Source: Dicyema japonicum
Lineage: Eukaryota; Dicyemida; Rhombozoa; Dicyemidae
Direction of reading: 5' to 3'
Assembly (NCBI GenBank): GCA_011109175.1
Contig: RDEW01000016.1
Span: 558,134 to 622,133 of the forward strand
DNA length: 64,000 nt
The notes below the pieces were generated by a model, which did not search any database, had not been told where the DNA came from, and saw nothing but the letters and a program-made list of their open reading frames with translations. Positions 23,140 through 35,713 of this stretch are shown here, piece by piece. The translations under genes were made by a program, and so were the position numbers. The number at the start of each line of letters is the position of its first letter. The first letter of the stretch is position 1.

Positions 23140-23580
23140 GTGATCTTAATTTCACAGGAAAAAAGGACTTCTTTCAAATACCAATCAGAGAAGTCTTCTC
23201 CTTTCGGACGGCTCTCTTTTTGGCCCCTCTTGCCCTGCTTGATGGAAATTCTCCTAATGATTTCCTGGGATATTAATCCCAGCCCGGTCTTCCAAAAGCA
23301 CTATCGATATTTCAACTGAACATCAACGGTGTGAAGGGGAAGGTGTTGGAACTCTAAAATCGGAGACCTCTGCATCGTATAATAAACCAAAATCTCTTTT
23401 TCTTACCCGCCTTTATCTATCCGGGATACAAAGTAATCCTATGAGACCGACCAACGTGCCGTGGATGGGGTGTCGTCACTCTTATCAAGAGAAGTATAGC
23501 ATACTTCCAAAACCCAAAATTCTGCAACCTCCCATCAATTGCCAATATTAAATATCTAAAAACTGAACTATCAATCTGAA
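23140..23580 (+). mobile_element. LINE family B, endonuclease start
   Basis: A broken frame near 23310 reads FQLNINGVKGKVLEL, the first motif of the AP-type endonuclease, and LYPGYKVI follows. The corresponding segment in the 11.3 kb copy is VQLNINGIKNKILEL. Only the N-terminal third of the nuclease is left. Confidence 0.6.
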
Positions 23581-23814
23581 TATTTTATGCAAGTTCTTCC
23601 ACAGTTTTCTTTCTTGAGTCGCCAATTGGATATTTTTGCAAAATTCGCATGCTTTGTTTTAAAATCTCTGAATTTGATTTTTTATTTTGGTTAAGAGTTT
23701 CTGACAAATGAGGCATTTTGGTAGTTGCTTTGAGTTAAAAGTGAATGCGAAAGATTCAGTCTATTCAGATTGAAAATGTCGTTTATTATTATTTTTTTTT
23801 ATTGTTGAGCATAT

Positions 23815-23970
23815 ATCAGCCGGGTGGCATAGTGGTTAGGTGTAGGGCAAAGTGGCTTAGGTTACGGGTTCGATTAAAAGGGCTTGACGAGTGACGTCGT
23901 CGTCAGTGGACTTGACTGCGGAACTGGATAGTCTAAAAAGGATCCACACACAAGAAAAAGAAAAAAAGAA
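23815..23970 (+). mobile_element. tRNA-derived SINE, copy 2
   Basis: GCCGGGTGGCATAGTGGTTA (A box) at about 23819 and TTACGGGTTCGATT (B box) at about 23862 form the tRNA-like head. The body starts at 23885 with GACGAGTGACGTCGTCGTCA and continues GACTGCGGAACTGGATAGTC. The copy at 43297 has GACGAGTGACGGCCGTCATC and CACTGCGGAAGTGGATTATC. It ends in an AAGAAAAAGAAAAAAAG tail. Confidence 0.75.
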
Positions 23971-24440
23971 GTGAAGATCATTCCTTGGTTCTACGATTAG
24001 TTAAAATTAACTGTTCTTTACTTAAATAAAGTGTGTGTCCTGCCTATGCGGAGCTATAAATATTATGGCTCTCGTGAAAAGGCTGTTACATCAATTTCCA
24101 ACCAAAAATTTTTATCAAAGTTTATTTAACTATACTACAGCTTTGCGCAGTTTTGAGTGAGCTATTGAAACTCTCAAAAAAAATTTCGAAATTGAGTTGC
24201 CATTTTAGAACTTTTAGTTGCCATAAAAATTGCCCTAGTTATAATGTATAAGCCAGAGATTGTCAAATGGTGTACCAAGAAAATTTCTAGTGTGCCGCCA
24301 GCCTAATACAAATTTTAATATTTTCTACGAAACTAAATAGACATTTTACATCCAAGGAACAGGACTATTTCAAAAAATCTGTGGATTATTTTATCCATTT
24401 GAAAAAAACAACATATTTAGATATTACTATATTGTATATC
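23971..24440. other. No gene recognised
   Basis: No conserved frame or repeat end recognised. Confidence 0.4.
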
Positions 24441-24444
24441 CAGT

Positions 24445-25700
24445 CAAATATTGACCATTATCAAGCAAGGACCCACTATCAAAAAATCAGAGAGAATCCT
24501 ATCCCTGGACAGGCTGATCTCATCTAACGTTAAGATAAAAGAGGAGAGCGAGTGGAATAGCCCCACCAGCAATTTATCAAAGCAGAAAAGCCTTTCGAGA
24601 TGTGGCAAACTCTCTAACGTTTTTATAATCCCGAAAAGACTTTCTCAGGCGATAACATGACGGACAAGACCCAGATAAACAGAATCATGAAATACTACGC
24701 TTCTGTCAGCTTCATACACCACAAGATTAAATAATAAACACCACAAGAAGTTCGAGGGTCCAACCCTCTAATTTATCAGACCCAAAAAAGATACTTCTAT
24801 AGACCAGATGCCATCCTACCCATTATATACAACAATCAGTCCACAAAAACTATATTCCTTCAATCTGGAAACTCTGAAATACGACCGATTCTAAAACCGG
24901 GAGAACCCTAGCACTCTCTAGAGTCATACAGCCAAATTTCCCATATATGCAGTTCTGTGAAAATCCCAGAAAAGCTCATCCTGATACGAATTAAACTATA
25001 CCTCACCTTCCAACACGGATTTAAAGAAGGCCTCTCCACGATAACCAACCTCACATGTTTAAAAATTCATCTAAAAAGGTCTTCAATGCAAACCCCATAT
25101 CAAAAGTCTCTGATGTGTCGACATTCGAAAACCGTTCGAATGTCCCAAGGAAAATTCTGACCAGAAGATCTTTGCCTCGGACATTCTGACCGAACTGAAG
25201 CTTTGGATTGCAAATTTACTGAGTGGTCGGAGAGGAAGAATTATAACATGCCAAATCTATAACAAAATTCCTACCAAACGGAGTACTACAGAGCTATCCA
25301 CTATCACCTATTCTGTTAAACTTCTTCCTCAGTGACATGCTAACCGACACCAGCAATAGCACACTAGTTCTCACATATGGTTGCCACATAATCGTCACAT
25401 TAAGAGACAATTGTGTTAGGACAGCATCTGACTGACTACAAGACTTACCAGAACACCTTGAGCATTTGGGTTGAGAATTTAATATCGAAAAGCTCTGATT
25501 CGATTCATTCATGACATTAAGCATAACACTATATCTTCCTGTCAAAGAAAACTTGTAAAGGCTCTCCTGGGTCACTATTAAGTTGCTTCATCTCATCAAT
25601 AAACTAACTCTACACACAATATATAAATGCAAACAACGATTAGCTATGAATGCATGTCGCTAAAACAAAAATGATCGTCAACTACCAAACAACAGTTACA
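24445..25700 (+). mobile_element. LINE family B, RT region, heavily decayed
   Basis: Recognisable pieces in order: IRPILKPGEP-like near 24885, QHGFKEGLSTITNLTCLK (25012), AFECPKENSDQKIF-like near 25130, LKLWIANLLSGRRGRIITC (about 25197) and GVLQSYPLSPI (about 25285; P-Q-G-S-P eroded). Collinear with the minus-strand copy at 46.2-46.9 kb. Many stops. Confidence 0.65.
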
Positions 25701-26285
25701 AACACCCTCAAACGTATCTCGACTATCATATTACGCCCGAAACCATTCAAGGTCCTTCTTGAGAGAACGGGCGATCAAATGCTACCCCTGAAACATCGAT
25801 GTGTTCCATGGGTTTATAGAAAGTGTGTTAGATCGTGAGAAGAACATTGAGAAAAGTTGAGAAGGCTGCTATTGTGCGTGTCTCTTCTCCAACATAGCGG
25901 TTATTTTTGGTTTTTAAATAAAAAATAGAAGCAGTAAAGTGTTTAATGTTTTCTCTCGAGTCTGATGAGCTGTGGGTTCGATTTCCACACAACTACCTAC
26001 ATGATAGAATTATTCCTCTGTGCCTACTTTAAATTCTAGAGTGTCATGTAATCCATCTATTTCAGGAGATACCCAATGCCAGGGCGGCAAAGATCTGTTT
26101 TTTCTTTACTCTGCTGGAGGGACTCCCATAATATGGATGGATTTGATGGTTGAAAGGATGCGCTACAATCTAACCGTTAGAACTATTCAACGTTAATTGA
26201 CTCTTAATCTTTTTCTGGTATATCGAAAGTATTAAATAATATATTTGTCTTTATTATACTATCATTCTATTTATTAATTAACCCC
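25701..26285. other. No gene recognised
   Basis: Includes the recurrent GAGTGTCATGTAATCCATC block at 26039 and a B-box-like GTGGGTTCGATTTCCAC at about 25972 without a convincing A box. Confidence 0.4.
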
Positions 26286-26830
26286 GGATACACGACATCC
26301 AGTCAAACATTCTCCACGATTGGATTGTTAGAAATCAACTTACGATTTCTGCAACCAAGTCTATTTGTACTATTTTCACTTCGGACAGTCGTTCTAAGGA
26401 TGAACCAGGTATCTTTATTGGTCCCACTCGGATTCCAGTGACAAGGTCCCCACTGTCCTTGGAGTCAAATACGACAGTTTACTCAATTTTAACTCCCACG
26501 CAAAATACATGATCACCAGAGGCCTCCAGAAAATTAACGTTTTACGCGCCCTTGTCTGGAGGACCCCGAAGAATATGGACTTTTCTGTTTCTATCCTCTA
26601 CCAACAAACAATCGCGCCAGCCGTTGAGCTTTTTCGTACCGGCCTGGCACTGGGCGCAACCTAAACAGGTGGATCACATGACGCTCTCTAATAGGAAGAG
26701 AGAGAGGAGGAACGCACGAAAAACAGAAACTTCAGCCAATTACCCACGAAGCACCACATGGCGCCACGAGGCTATTCACTTTTTATTCAACAAAGAGGAA
26801 AGGATAGTATGCAGTGTTTAACTGACAATC
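26286..26830 (+). mobile_element. LINE family B fragment (post-RT region)
   Basis: A broken frame reads ISATKSICTIFTSDSRSKDE, then VPTVLGVKYDSLLNFNSH, KINVLRAL and QQTIAPAVE. These match the post-RT blocks of the 38.2-39.1 kb copy, where the minus strand has STCTLFTSDRRYKD and QTITPAVEYASAAW. At 26690-26780 AATAGGAAGAGAGAGAG and CACCACATGGCGCCACGAGG recur at 60635-60720. Confidence 0.6.
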
Positions 26831-27060
26831 ATGATAAAGACTTGATTAGTGGTTATTATGCCGTAATAATAATAACATCAGAGACCACGGTTACACTAAC
26901 TAACTAATCACGTGATCCTAGCACGCTCTAGCAGGGACCTCATCTTGGCGCGATACTCCTCCCTCGACCCCACACCAGCACGTATTATAATTGACTTGCT
27001 ACTTGGTTATGCCTGTGAAAAAAATTCTGAGAATCAAGGCCTCACGTGGATGTTAAAAAT
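26830..27060 (-). mobile_element. LINE 3' terminus, reverse strand
   Basis: ACTAACTAATCACGTGATCC at 26896 and ACTCCTCCCTCGACCCCAC at about 26951 match CTAACTATCACGTGATCCC and GCTCCTCCCTCGTACCCAC at 45501-45574, the 3' end of the big minus-strand family B copy. Confidence 0.55.
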
Positions 27061-27069
27061 ATGATTTTT

Positions 27070-28040
27070 TCAATAATAATAATTATTATTAACCCAAGAA
27101 CACCAATAGTTAATTTAATTACTAAATTAAGTGTCCTTGAAGGCCTCAATCAAATTCCTCATCCTCTCATTGTGCGCCTTCTGGGATCCAACACAACTTA
27201 TATGTGGGCGGGGTGGTTGGGGAATAGAAATTGGATAGGGGTGGTGTATACCCTTCTCATAAGACACGTCTTGTTTGTTACTACTGAGAGTTGCACTGCC
27301 TGCACATGGTAGCAAATCCTTTCCATTTTGTCGGATAAAATCTTCAAGTGATGAGGATATTAGTTTTTCTAGTTTCCCGAGATTACTAATAGTAGTGGCT
27401 GTTAAGTCCTGAATGTCCCGGATTCTTTGCTTGTTCGTCCATGACGTCCATGACAGATTGATTCCCCATGAAGTGACAGATGGATCAATGAATTGTTTGT
27501 GTAACAATTTCAAAGCTAGAAAGTTGTTTTAATGCTACCGAAAATAGTTTTGATTATCCTTAGCTTTCTTGAGCAGCTTCCAAAGAAGCCGTCGATATGA
27601 GATAAAAAGGACATGTGTGTGTGTCGAAGTTGGTCCCCAAAATTTTCACTTTCTTCGTGAAATGTATTTTGTCTGGTTGATAAAAATATCCACTGTCATT
27701 TGTCCAAGTCGTTTGTCTGAGGTAAATAAGGAAGAAGATTTTTCAGTAGATATATCAAGCCGGTTATAATTTAGCCAAATTTGAATCTTGTGAAGGTATT
27801 CTTGTAGTTATTCTGATGCCTTTAGTTTTATATTTGGATGACGTAGAAGCCAAACAATTTTCTGGTTAGGATTTTCCTGGAGACAGAGTCAATAACCTTT
27901 TGTAAATCGATCAAGCAAACAACGGTTTTGATGGTGGCGAGGATTTATGTTAAAGCCTTCGAGGATAAGTTGGTTGAGAGCAGTGAGGTGGGTAGAAGTT
28001 GAATAACCCCCTTCTGAATCCATGTTGTGAGAATTAATAA
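27070..28040 (-). mobile_element. LINE family B, 3' half, reverse strand
   Basis: The minus-strand frame 27513-27127 encodes MKLLHKQFIDPSVTSWGINL, the post-RT block. Further right, at 28000-27800, are remnants of HNMDSEGGYSTSTHLTAL and of the block IDLQKVIDSVSRKI. Frames are broken. It ends at CATGTTGTGAGAATTAATAA, about 120 bp upstream of the CWF19L2-like gene. Confidence 0.7.
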
Positions 28041-28159
28041 ATTTTTCACAATTTACATTAGCAAGGGAAATTAATTAATAATAATTTTGTTCTAATAAAA
28101 TATATTGTTTTAAAACATTAAATCTAAAAATTTAATTTCAAGTTTTTGTTGTCCACTTT

Positions 28160-29395
28160 ATGGATTCCATATCAAGTAAAAATAAACTAAACCTTAGATA
28201 AATTTATTAAGCCTGATGATAATGAAGTATCAAAATCCCAGATAATATCTAAGGATTCCAAAAGTTGGCGCAAAGATAAGGGAAATCAACCAGTCAGCAC
28301 TTCTCATGTGGATTTGTCGTCATTAGACCTAAACAGACTTGGTGCACGACTTGTGAAGGCAGAGATTATTGGAAATACGAAACTTGTCGAGGAAATTGAA
28401 GAACTCATGGAAAAACGAAGACTAGAAAGTAAGTCTCCAGACTCTCCTCTCCGCCCAATGAAGAAGTATTACAAAGAGTCGATAAAACAGGGAATATTTC
28501 ATTCACTAATTCTGTTAAAAGACAAAGTAGCCAACAAATTGATAGAAGTATGATTTATGAGGAGAGAAACAGTTCATTTGACTACGAAAGGGAGGCTCAA
28601 AGGTATTCTGTCAAACAAAGAATGACGGATAATCTTGACTTGACTGACTTTTTTGAGAAAAATGCTGGGAAATTAAGTGCCTTCGAAGGAACAGAAAAGT
28701 TGGACATTACCAGAGCCATTAGGGATCATAAAGTGGCTACAAGAGCTATGAACGAGTGCCAACTCTGTTATGAGAAGGTCTGTTTGGTGTCTCCTCACTT
28801 ATTAAATTTGACTGTTCCCGCTTTCAAGTCATTTGTGGATGGACACTCTCTGTTGTTGTCGGTAAACCACGAGGTGTCGTCGAGAGGGTGTCAAGAGGAT
28901 ACATTTGATGAACTAACAAAGTGGAAATCACATCTGGTCAAATTTTACAGAGATTACTACAACAAATCAGTTATGTTCATTGAGACATGCAAACGTATTA
29001 GTTCAGCCCCCCATATGACAGTGGAGTGTATACCAATTAAGAAATCATTGTTGGAGTCCTCCCCCATTTACTTTAAGAAGGCACTTATTGATGCAGAGGG
29101 GGACTGGACTGTTAATAAAACTGTAGTAGACTACAGAGGAAAAACATTAAGAACGGCAATTCCTACAGGATTCCCTTATTTTGCAGTAGAATTTGGTGAG
29201 GGAGGAGGTTTTGCCCACGTGATTGAGAACGAACGTGTTTTCAGCACTTACTTTGGGAAGGAGGTGATTGCAGGGATGGTTGATGGTGACTTGGACTGTT
29301 GGTATAACCCAAAAGTGGATGATTTTGTAACACAGAAAAGAAAAGCAGAAAAGATTAGAGAAAGATACTCACATTTTAAAACAAATATGTCTTAG
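28160..29395 (+). CDS. CWF19L2: CWF19-like protein 2 (CwfJ-domain splicing/debranching factor)
   Basis: The family works with the late spliceosome and the lariat-debranching step. ATG 28160, a 16-nt first exon, intron 28176-28197 (22 bp), exon 2, then an intron best placed at 28429-28463 (35 bp), and stop TAG at 29393-29395. Total 392 residues. Exon 2 carries LNRLGARLVKAEIIGN (family MNKLGAKIVKAEMMGN). Exon 3 has the zinc-type CQLC and FVDGHSLLL of CwfJ domain 1. CwfJ domain 2 follows: MTVECIPIKK, PIYFKKALIDAEGDW, FPYFAVEFGEGGGFAHVIEN and YFGKEVIAGM. The human protein is near 890 residues; the long charged N-terminal half is absent here. The second intron position is inferred from frame and homology. 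The stop is immediately followed by the opposing gene's stop. Confidence 0.93.
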
Positions 29396-32300
29396 TTATC
29401 TAGTTTGAAATAGTGCTGTATAAAAGGTTGCCTCCTCCATTTGCAGTCTATAATTTTTAACAAATTTCTCTATATATGAACTCCTTAGAACATGGGGAAG
29501 TCGATCCCTTAGGTAATATTACTATTTACTTGTCACGATTAACTCTAATCTTTGATCTGTATATTTCGAGAACTGTCCTGCGTATAAGTGATCCAAGGGT
29601 GTCTGGGTTAATAACCATTCCGTCATTCAAAGGTGATGTGTCCAATGAAGTGATTCTGAATATAAGCAAATAACACCTGTTAGAGACCACTCTAATGTAA
29701 ACACGGACTAGACCAGTTTTGAACGGAACGAGCAATATCCCAATCATCTCCCTTTTTTGCTTTGTCTTTGAATCATATGCATCACAAATTTGGTTTCCCA
29801 AATGGTCTATCATTCAAAATATAATCAACTGAGAGGAAATTTATCAATGTCATCTAAATTCTGAAACCAAGCCACAATAATGAGAGGATCATAGACGGAT
29901 CCTATTAGAGAGGGAATTTCAGTCACTATATTATTAAGCACACACAAACGAGGGGCAACAAAATCGGCGAAATATTTACCAATGTTGTGGGGATTGCACA
30001 TGTAGTTAATGAAGTCACCATCATCTTCCATATAATGAGACTTATTGTAAGGTTTTCTCAGAGGAGAGCAATTCACTAACAATTAACAATTTATTCCACT
30101 TTTTTGGCCCGATTCCAAACATAGTGAGGACGGTATGACGAAAGCCAGCTCATTTAGGACATCTGCCCAATATAGTATTTTGTTATCTCCGCCAAAGTCA
30201 CCCAAAAGTCTTTTGTTGGAGTTTGAACACGATTTTTGCTTCCAAAACTGATGGAAACAGCCAATAAATCCAGGAGAATCAACATGGTCTTCGAGTTTGA
30301 CTGGACTCCCCAACGACATTAGAAAGTTAATAAAATTCTGTGGGAGATCACTCAATGGTATCCCCTTGGAATATTAAACAAAAACAACATAATTAGATAT
30401 AATAGAATTTGAATCACACTGCCCATCACCCACATAACAGACAAAGGCAGTATTGTGTGTGCGTGTTGGAAGTAAATCCAACATCTTTAATTGGTGGAAA
30501 AAGTCACTCCCTGAGCTATCAAGATACCAGAAAACAGACTCCCTCTTATTCTAAAATAATTAAATTAAAACCCTGATGTTATCAAGGGAAATCAATCCTA
30601 AATATGAAAGTATAACTCGTGTCGCATACAAATGGTTCACATTCCTGAGATCATCAACACTACTACTGAATAACCAACAACTCTCACCTCGATGAGTCAC
30701 TCGTAAATGAACATGCTTCATCTTTATTTCTTTCCCCAATATTGAGATTTGTGTTGATTGCAATATTTTTCTCTTTTATTATTTGTTTTCCCACGAAATT
30801 ACTTAGATTTACACAATTTGCCTTCATTTCTACCTCCCCCATGGTTGGAATACTCATCTCACTTACACATGAGTACAATGACTACCAGTCCAAATTCTCA
30901 TCATATGTTGGATGGAAACATTTTGGTTGAGAATAATCGTCTAAAAGTGGAAATCGGGACGGATTAGAATCATTGGTTGTCTACAATCACCACCATAGTC
31001 ACCTGTTGGATCTGGATTAGAGGGGGAGATGGAATCTCAATCTTAAAGAATTTTCTAGAAAAAGGAGTCCTCAAAATAGCAATACATAAAGTAGTCTCTA
31101 CAATAGTAAAGCACACAGACTTCCCAAGGAAGTGTTGGTGGTCTGTTCTAGCAATGAGAGAATATGACAATTGTCCAATGCGAAATATTTAACATTTCCC
31201 TGATTAAACTCATCAAGATTGAGAATTTGATGAGCTGATCCTTCATCCAGTATCATACAATGAGGACATTGATTACAAGTCTGCATTATACTCAAATAAT
31301 CAACAGGATGACTCATTATGAGATTTATTATGAGTTCCCCAATATGTCTGAGTCGTGTCTTTGGAATATCAATGGCAGCAGAGAATTCTTTCTTTATTTG
31401 ACGATACTACCAAGTCACAAATAGTTTAAACATTTGATGAGGGCCTTTCGTGTATTTTCAAGTTCCTACGACTATCCGACTAGACATCATAAGCAACAAA
31501 ACCTGTGAACTGAAAATATACTCAACAGTCTCCATTATTAACCGAACACAGTATGGGTCCGCCAATATATCAAAAGAAGTAGTCAGCCATGCCAACAGAC
31601 AGTTGTAAGTGGCTAATAAAATGTTTGACAACTCCACCAATCCAGTGTCTGTTGACATTGTGTACTTAAATAACAGAAATGTCGACTTTTAGTTTAGCAT
31701 ATCCACAAATCCACATTATTGTCTTTCTTCGTTCGTTCGTGTGGCATAAATTAAAATGAATTCTCCCCAACTCAGCCAACGACTCGATTCCCAGCAAAAT
31801 CCGAGCATTCAAAACCCTCCAGTAATCAGTAATACACGTGGTTAATTTGTGAGAAAAAAAATCAATTCTGTCGATAGTTTGACCTGTCATGAGTGCAAAC
31901 CAAACCTTTATAGTACACTACAAAGTGTTTCTTGTAGTTGGCCTCACTAAAGGAGAGTTCTGTGACAGTCACAATAATCATATCTAATAGTTATACATGT
32001 TATACTCAGGATTTTTGATAGTTTACCAGATTCCAGCTTCATCGTTAGGGCATTCATAAGAATATCAACGAGCAGACTGCTCACATTTATCCAGGTTAAA
32101 TCTGCCTTCTTTGAAGTAGTCGAAAGACTAAGAAGTTTCATCTCCTGGTAGTAAGTCGGAATAGAAAAGACTGACAGGAGAATTTCTAAGCTTCCATTAA
32201 GAGCAGCGACGGTTTCAGAATCATGAGTTCTGTTGTAAAACAAACAAATACGTGTAAACATCATCATATTTGGCAAGAAAATCTCGAATTGATATTAAAA

Positions 32301-33935
32301 ATCTGTAGAGGATTATATTTGTGGCAGGTAAATCAAGCAAAAATAAATTTGCAGAGTTTGAAAATATATATAAAAGAACCAAATCATCTCGCTAACATTA
32401 AACGATTGAATACCTCTGTCGCATCTCCCATGATCTGTAGTAATACATAGTAGAATCGAATTAGATATATTGGGAGAACAGATTCGTTAGGTTTGATACT
32501 ACAGATTATGCGGCAAAGTATTCCACAAGCGATTGAGCACCCTTGATAATTGGATTTGCTAAATCTTTGATTACTGAAGAACTCTGTTCTCCCAAAGTCT
32601 CCATAAAGTCTGGAGAAAGGCATGAACAATTATATCTTGTTGCTATAATACGTTATATCACTCAACTGTAAACGGCTGCATAAAATATCCACTTTCCAAA
32701 GAGATTGAGTAAAGTGTCACAGTAAAAAATAGATACTCTAACGATGAGGTAATATATGGTACCCTTGGTTCGATTTTCTACAAAAGGCAGTGGAATCTTA
32801 AATAAAGAAAGGTAAAACCAATAAAGATGTCGACCACTTGGGAAATCCCATTCATTGCTGTCTTGAAGTTTCGTGTGATAGATCCCGCTGTTTTTAGATA
32901 TACGGTTGGATCGTAGTTGGATTTCGAGAGGGAATGCATGTAACACTCAAGAGTTTCGGGGGAAGACAGTCTGATAGGGTTGTCCAGAATGTGAAGGTAG
33001 TGAAACCAGCTCTTAGCCATTAATGATGAGGGGAGAGTGTAAAACAGCCGTTTAATACTGGAAAAGTCATCTCCAGGAGACCGAACAGGAATGTTGTAAT
33101 TATTAGGGAGCATTGAACATCGCCTTAGAATTTCATAGGTGGATTCCAAGACAATAGTAACCCATACCTCAACTGTTGCTGATCTGTCCAACCAAAGTTG
33201 ACAAAACTCAGCAAAGGTTCTCCACATTCGAGGAGAAGGGAAGAAATGGATTGAAGAAAGTGACCAAATAAAGAAAAGGTGAAATAAAAGAGGTTTATTG
33301 GTGATTCCAGCATCTAAAACATAAAATATGGTCAACTATGTTGCCAATCCAAGGATATTCGTATTTCAGTGGTCTGAAGGAAGAACTTTAAGACATTTTC
33401 CCACTCATCTCTCCTAAGTATAGTAGAATTCTCCAAAGCGTTCGATACTTTGGAGAGGACTAAAAAACAATGTTTGTTATGTAAAGAGTAGACCCTCCCC
33501 TCTATTATAAGTTTAAGAGTGACCTTTGTCCTTCCTGTTGTGCATAAAGTTGACTAACATTGAAAGAAGAAAGGGAAAGTAGTGGAGGATATCCTTTGAA
33601 ATGAGTTGGGGTACGTTGTCGGACTTGGAAGAAATGCTTTCTACCCACTTTGTGATGAGGAAGGCCACGTCTGAGACAATATTGTTATCCCCATAGTTCA
33701 TTGTAAGACAGTAGCATATTATCTCAAAAATCCAATTCAAGTCACGTTCTGTAGATAAAGAAATGTCAGAAAAGCAGAGTTTATCATCCTGGTGAGACTT
33801 TGAAGATTCCCATAATTGACGGATTGAAATGGTGGTAATCTCCTTAGCAGAGGCAGAATTGAATTTGTCTAGGAATGACGGAGTTGTGAGGGTATTTAAC
33901 AATTCAGTGGTGCATGAACACCATTTTCCATACAT
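29396..33935 (-). CDS. RALGAPB: Ral GTPase-activating protein subunit beta
   Basis: Non-catalytic partner of the RalGAP alpha subunits; the complex inactivates RalA/B downstream of growth signalling. Start ATG 33935 (MYGKW, human MYSEW); stop TAA at 29396-29398. About 1350 residues are spread over some 22 exons with introns of 21-25 bp, for example 29508-29529, 29807-29829, 30076-30099, 30365-30388 and 30551-30571. Matches run along the whole human protein: LNLFGKWIF, CGILCRIICS, LPIYLIRFYYVLLQ, VKYFALDNCHILSLLEQ, ILYWADVLNELAFVIPS, FQNLDDIDKFPLN, PLNDGMVINP and EEATFYTALFQ. One frame discrepancy remains at about 32600-32645, where an intron plus a one-base indel must be assumed. The upstream region before the next feature is about 80 bp. 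Confidence 0.95.
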
Positions 33936-34017
33936 CGGCAAAATTCAATTATAAAGTTAATCCTTGTCTAATATTTTTTAAATTATTATTTAATAATAAT
34001 TTTATTATTTAGACAAT

Positions 34018-34194
34018 TTATTACAATATGAATCTGAACTTTTGAAAAGAAGACATTTTGGGTTTACTGAGTTTCTGCAAAAAATAGGAAATAGTTACTC
34101 ATTCGGAGGAATCTCGATGAGTCTTGAGGATGGACACCCTGATCGAGATTCATTGTATTATTGCAAGTGGGATCACTTAATTACTTTGCTTTGA
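34018..34194 (+). other. Possible exon of an unrecognised gene
   Basis: An open frame without a 5' ATG follows a TTTATTATTTAG acceptor-like site. It reads LLQYESELLKRRHFGFTEFL, then LEDGHPDRDSLYYCKWDHLI, and stops at 34192. Composition looks coding. It starts about 80 bp from the RALGAPB start codon, pointing the opposite way. I do not recognise a family. Confidence 0.3.
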
Positions 34195-34745
34195 CACCTT
34201 TCTTGATAGCTTTTTGGCTTCTTAAACGTATGTCTGTTTAATGGTGGTATATGATGAATTCTGTAAACGCTATTATTTCTCTAATTCAGCTATTGATAAT
34301 AATCTTATTTGTTTTATAGTTTTAAATTCAAGTGGGTTATTCTTTATTTACATGGAAAACAAAAAATTAGAGTTATAGACCGCAGTTCTAACTGCATGAC
34401 TAATACTCTCTGGACTGTAGGAAAATACGTTCGAGTAGCCAGCAGCATGCGCTAAGGTGGGGTTTCCGAATCTTTTAAGGAAAACGTAGGACGGATGCCG
34501 ATGACTCATGATGTTTCAGTGCTGAGAGGAACAAATACACATCACTGGGGAGATCAGCATACCTTTGACGCTTTAATGTTTTGTTTTTCCAAACGATTGA
34601 AAAGACATTGGGTAGCACTATGAGGTAATTTGTTCAAAACGAAAGTGGCTGTGACATCTAAACTCGAGTCTATTATAAAAATTGAAAACCATCAGTGTAG
34701 TTAACGTAAAATTCAAGTCTTTGGAAAAAGTTTAAACTAATTTGT
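34195..34745. other. No gene recognised
   Basis: No conserved frame or repeat end recognised. Confidence 0.4.
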
Positions 34746-34749
34746 ATTT

Positions 34750-35580
34750 TTATGAAGAAAACTACGTCCTTCTTCAACTATAAGAACGCAAACTGGAGAG
34801 ATTATACAACTTTCACAGACATAATGCTACAAAACTTCACCAATTTATTCAAATTTATTGATGGAGCTGTGTAAAAACCTGAATAACGTGATCTTACTGG
34901 GAAGAAAACTATTTATTCAAGATGTTCCTTTCAGGCAATACAACGATAAACTAGATCGAGAAACTAGAGCCCTCATCAAAGAAAGGAATCAGCTTAAAAG
35001 AAATCTTCCACCTTTCCCCTGGAGGAGAAGCCAAATCAAGAGCCTCAACGACGCAGTCGCACAGAGGTTGAAATCATTTCAAAGGAATGAATGGAAAGCA
35101 GATCAGAGGTCTTTGCAAGCATAAATCCACGCAATACATGTGGAAGACATTAAAAAGCTCGGACCATATACGAAACCTAATAACATAGACCAGCCAAATG
35201 TCCAAATAAACAACCTTATAAAGTTTTATGTCGGAATCAGCCACAAGATATTTTTGAAAACCAGCCCTTCCTTTACGACCACGAAGCCAAAAAAGGTCTT
35301 TTTCACGATATTGCTTATCACATTCCGATATTTGGACTGATATCAAAAACACAAAATCTTCCCTCTCCTGCGGTCCTGATTTGATTCCGGCTATTTTGCT
35401 CAAATATCTTGGTCCAATTGAAATAGAAACGCTCCAGAACATCTTTAACTTTTTAATAAACCATAACTAAAATCCAGACATTTGGAAACAGTCCAACATA
35501 CACCCAATTCTCAAGCCGGGAAGGCCGAAGAGCGACCCCTCTTCGGGAGAAGCTGAGAAAAATCGTCATGATCACCTAAT
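34750..35580 (+). mobile_element. LINE family B fragment (linker and RT start)
   Basis: The frame 34858-35124 contains YNDKLDRETRALIKERNQLK, equivalent to HLIRERNNLK in the 12.8 kb copy. Further on are SCGPDLIPAILLKYLG (about 35369, family pattern SAGPDNIPVMLLKYLG) and WKQSNIHPILKPG (about 35482). It ends before the GVPQGSP core. Broken frames. Confidence 0.7.
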
Positions 35581-35705
35581 AAATTTCAAGAGATTAACTA
35601 TTGGTGTTTTTGGGTTAATAATAATTATAATATTAAATTAATTTCAAGATATTAACTACTGGTGTTTTTGGGTTAATAATAAATTAATTTCAAATATTTT
35701 ATCAA
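35580..35705. repeat. Tandem repeat, two and a partial unit
   Basis: ATTTCAAGAGATTAACTATT followed by GGTGTTTTTGGGTTAATAAT recurs about 60 bp later as ATTTCAAGATATTAACTACT and GGTGTTTTTGGGTTAATAAT. A third partial ATTTCAAATATTTTATCAAC comes just before the ATG of the thiolase gene. Confidence 0.75.
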
Positions 35706-35713
35706 CTGGGTTA

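Noticed and set aside
25960-25990. tRNA-like GTGGGTTCGATTTCCAC
   Set aside because: A B-box and T-arm stem alone; no acceptor stem, anticodon arm or A box at the right distance, and no SINE body.
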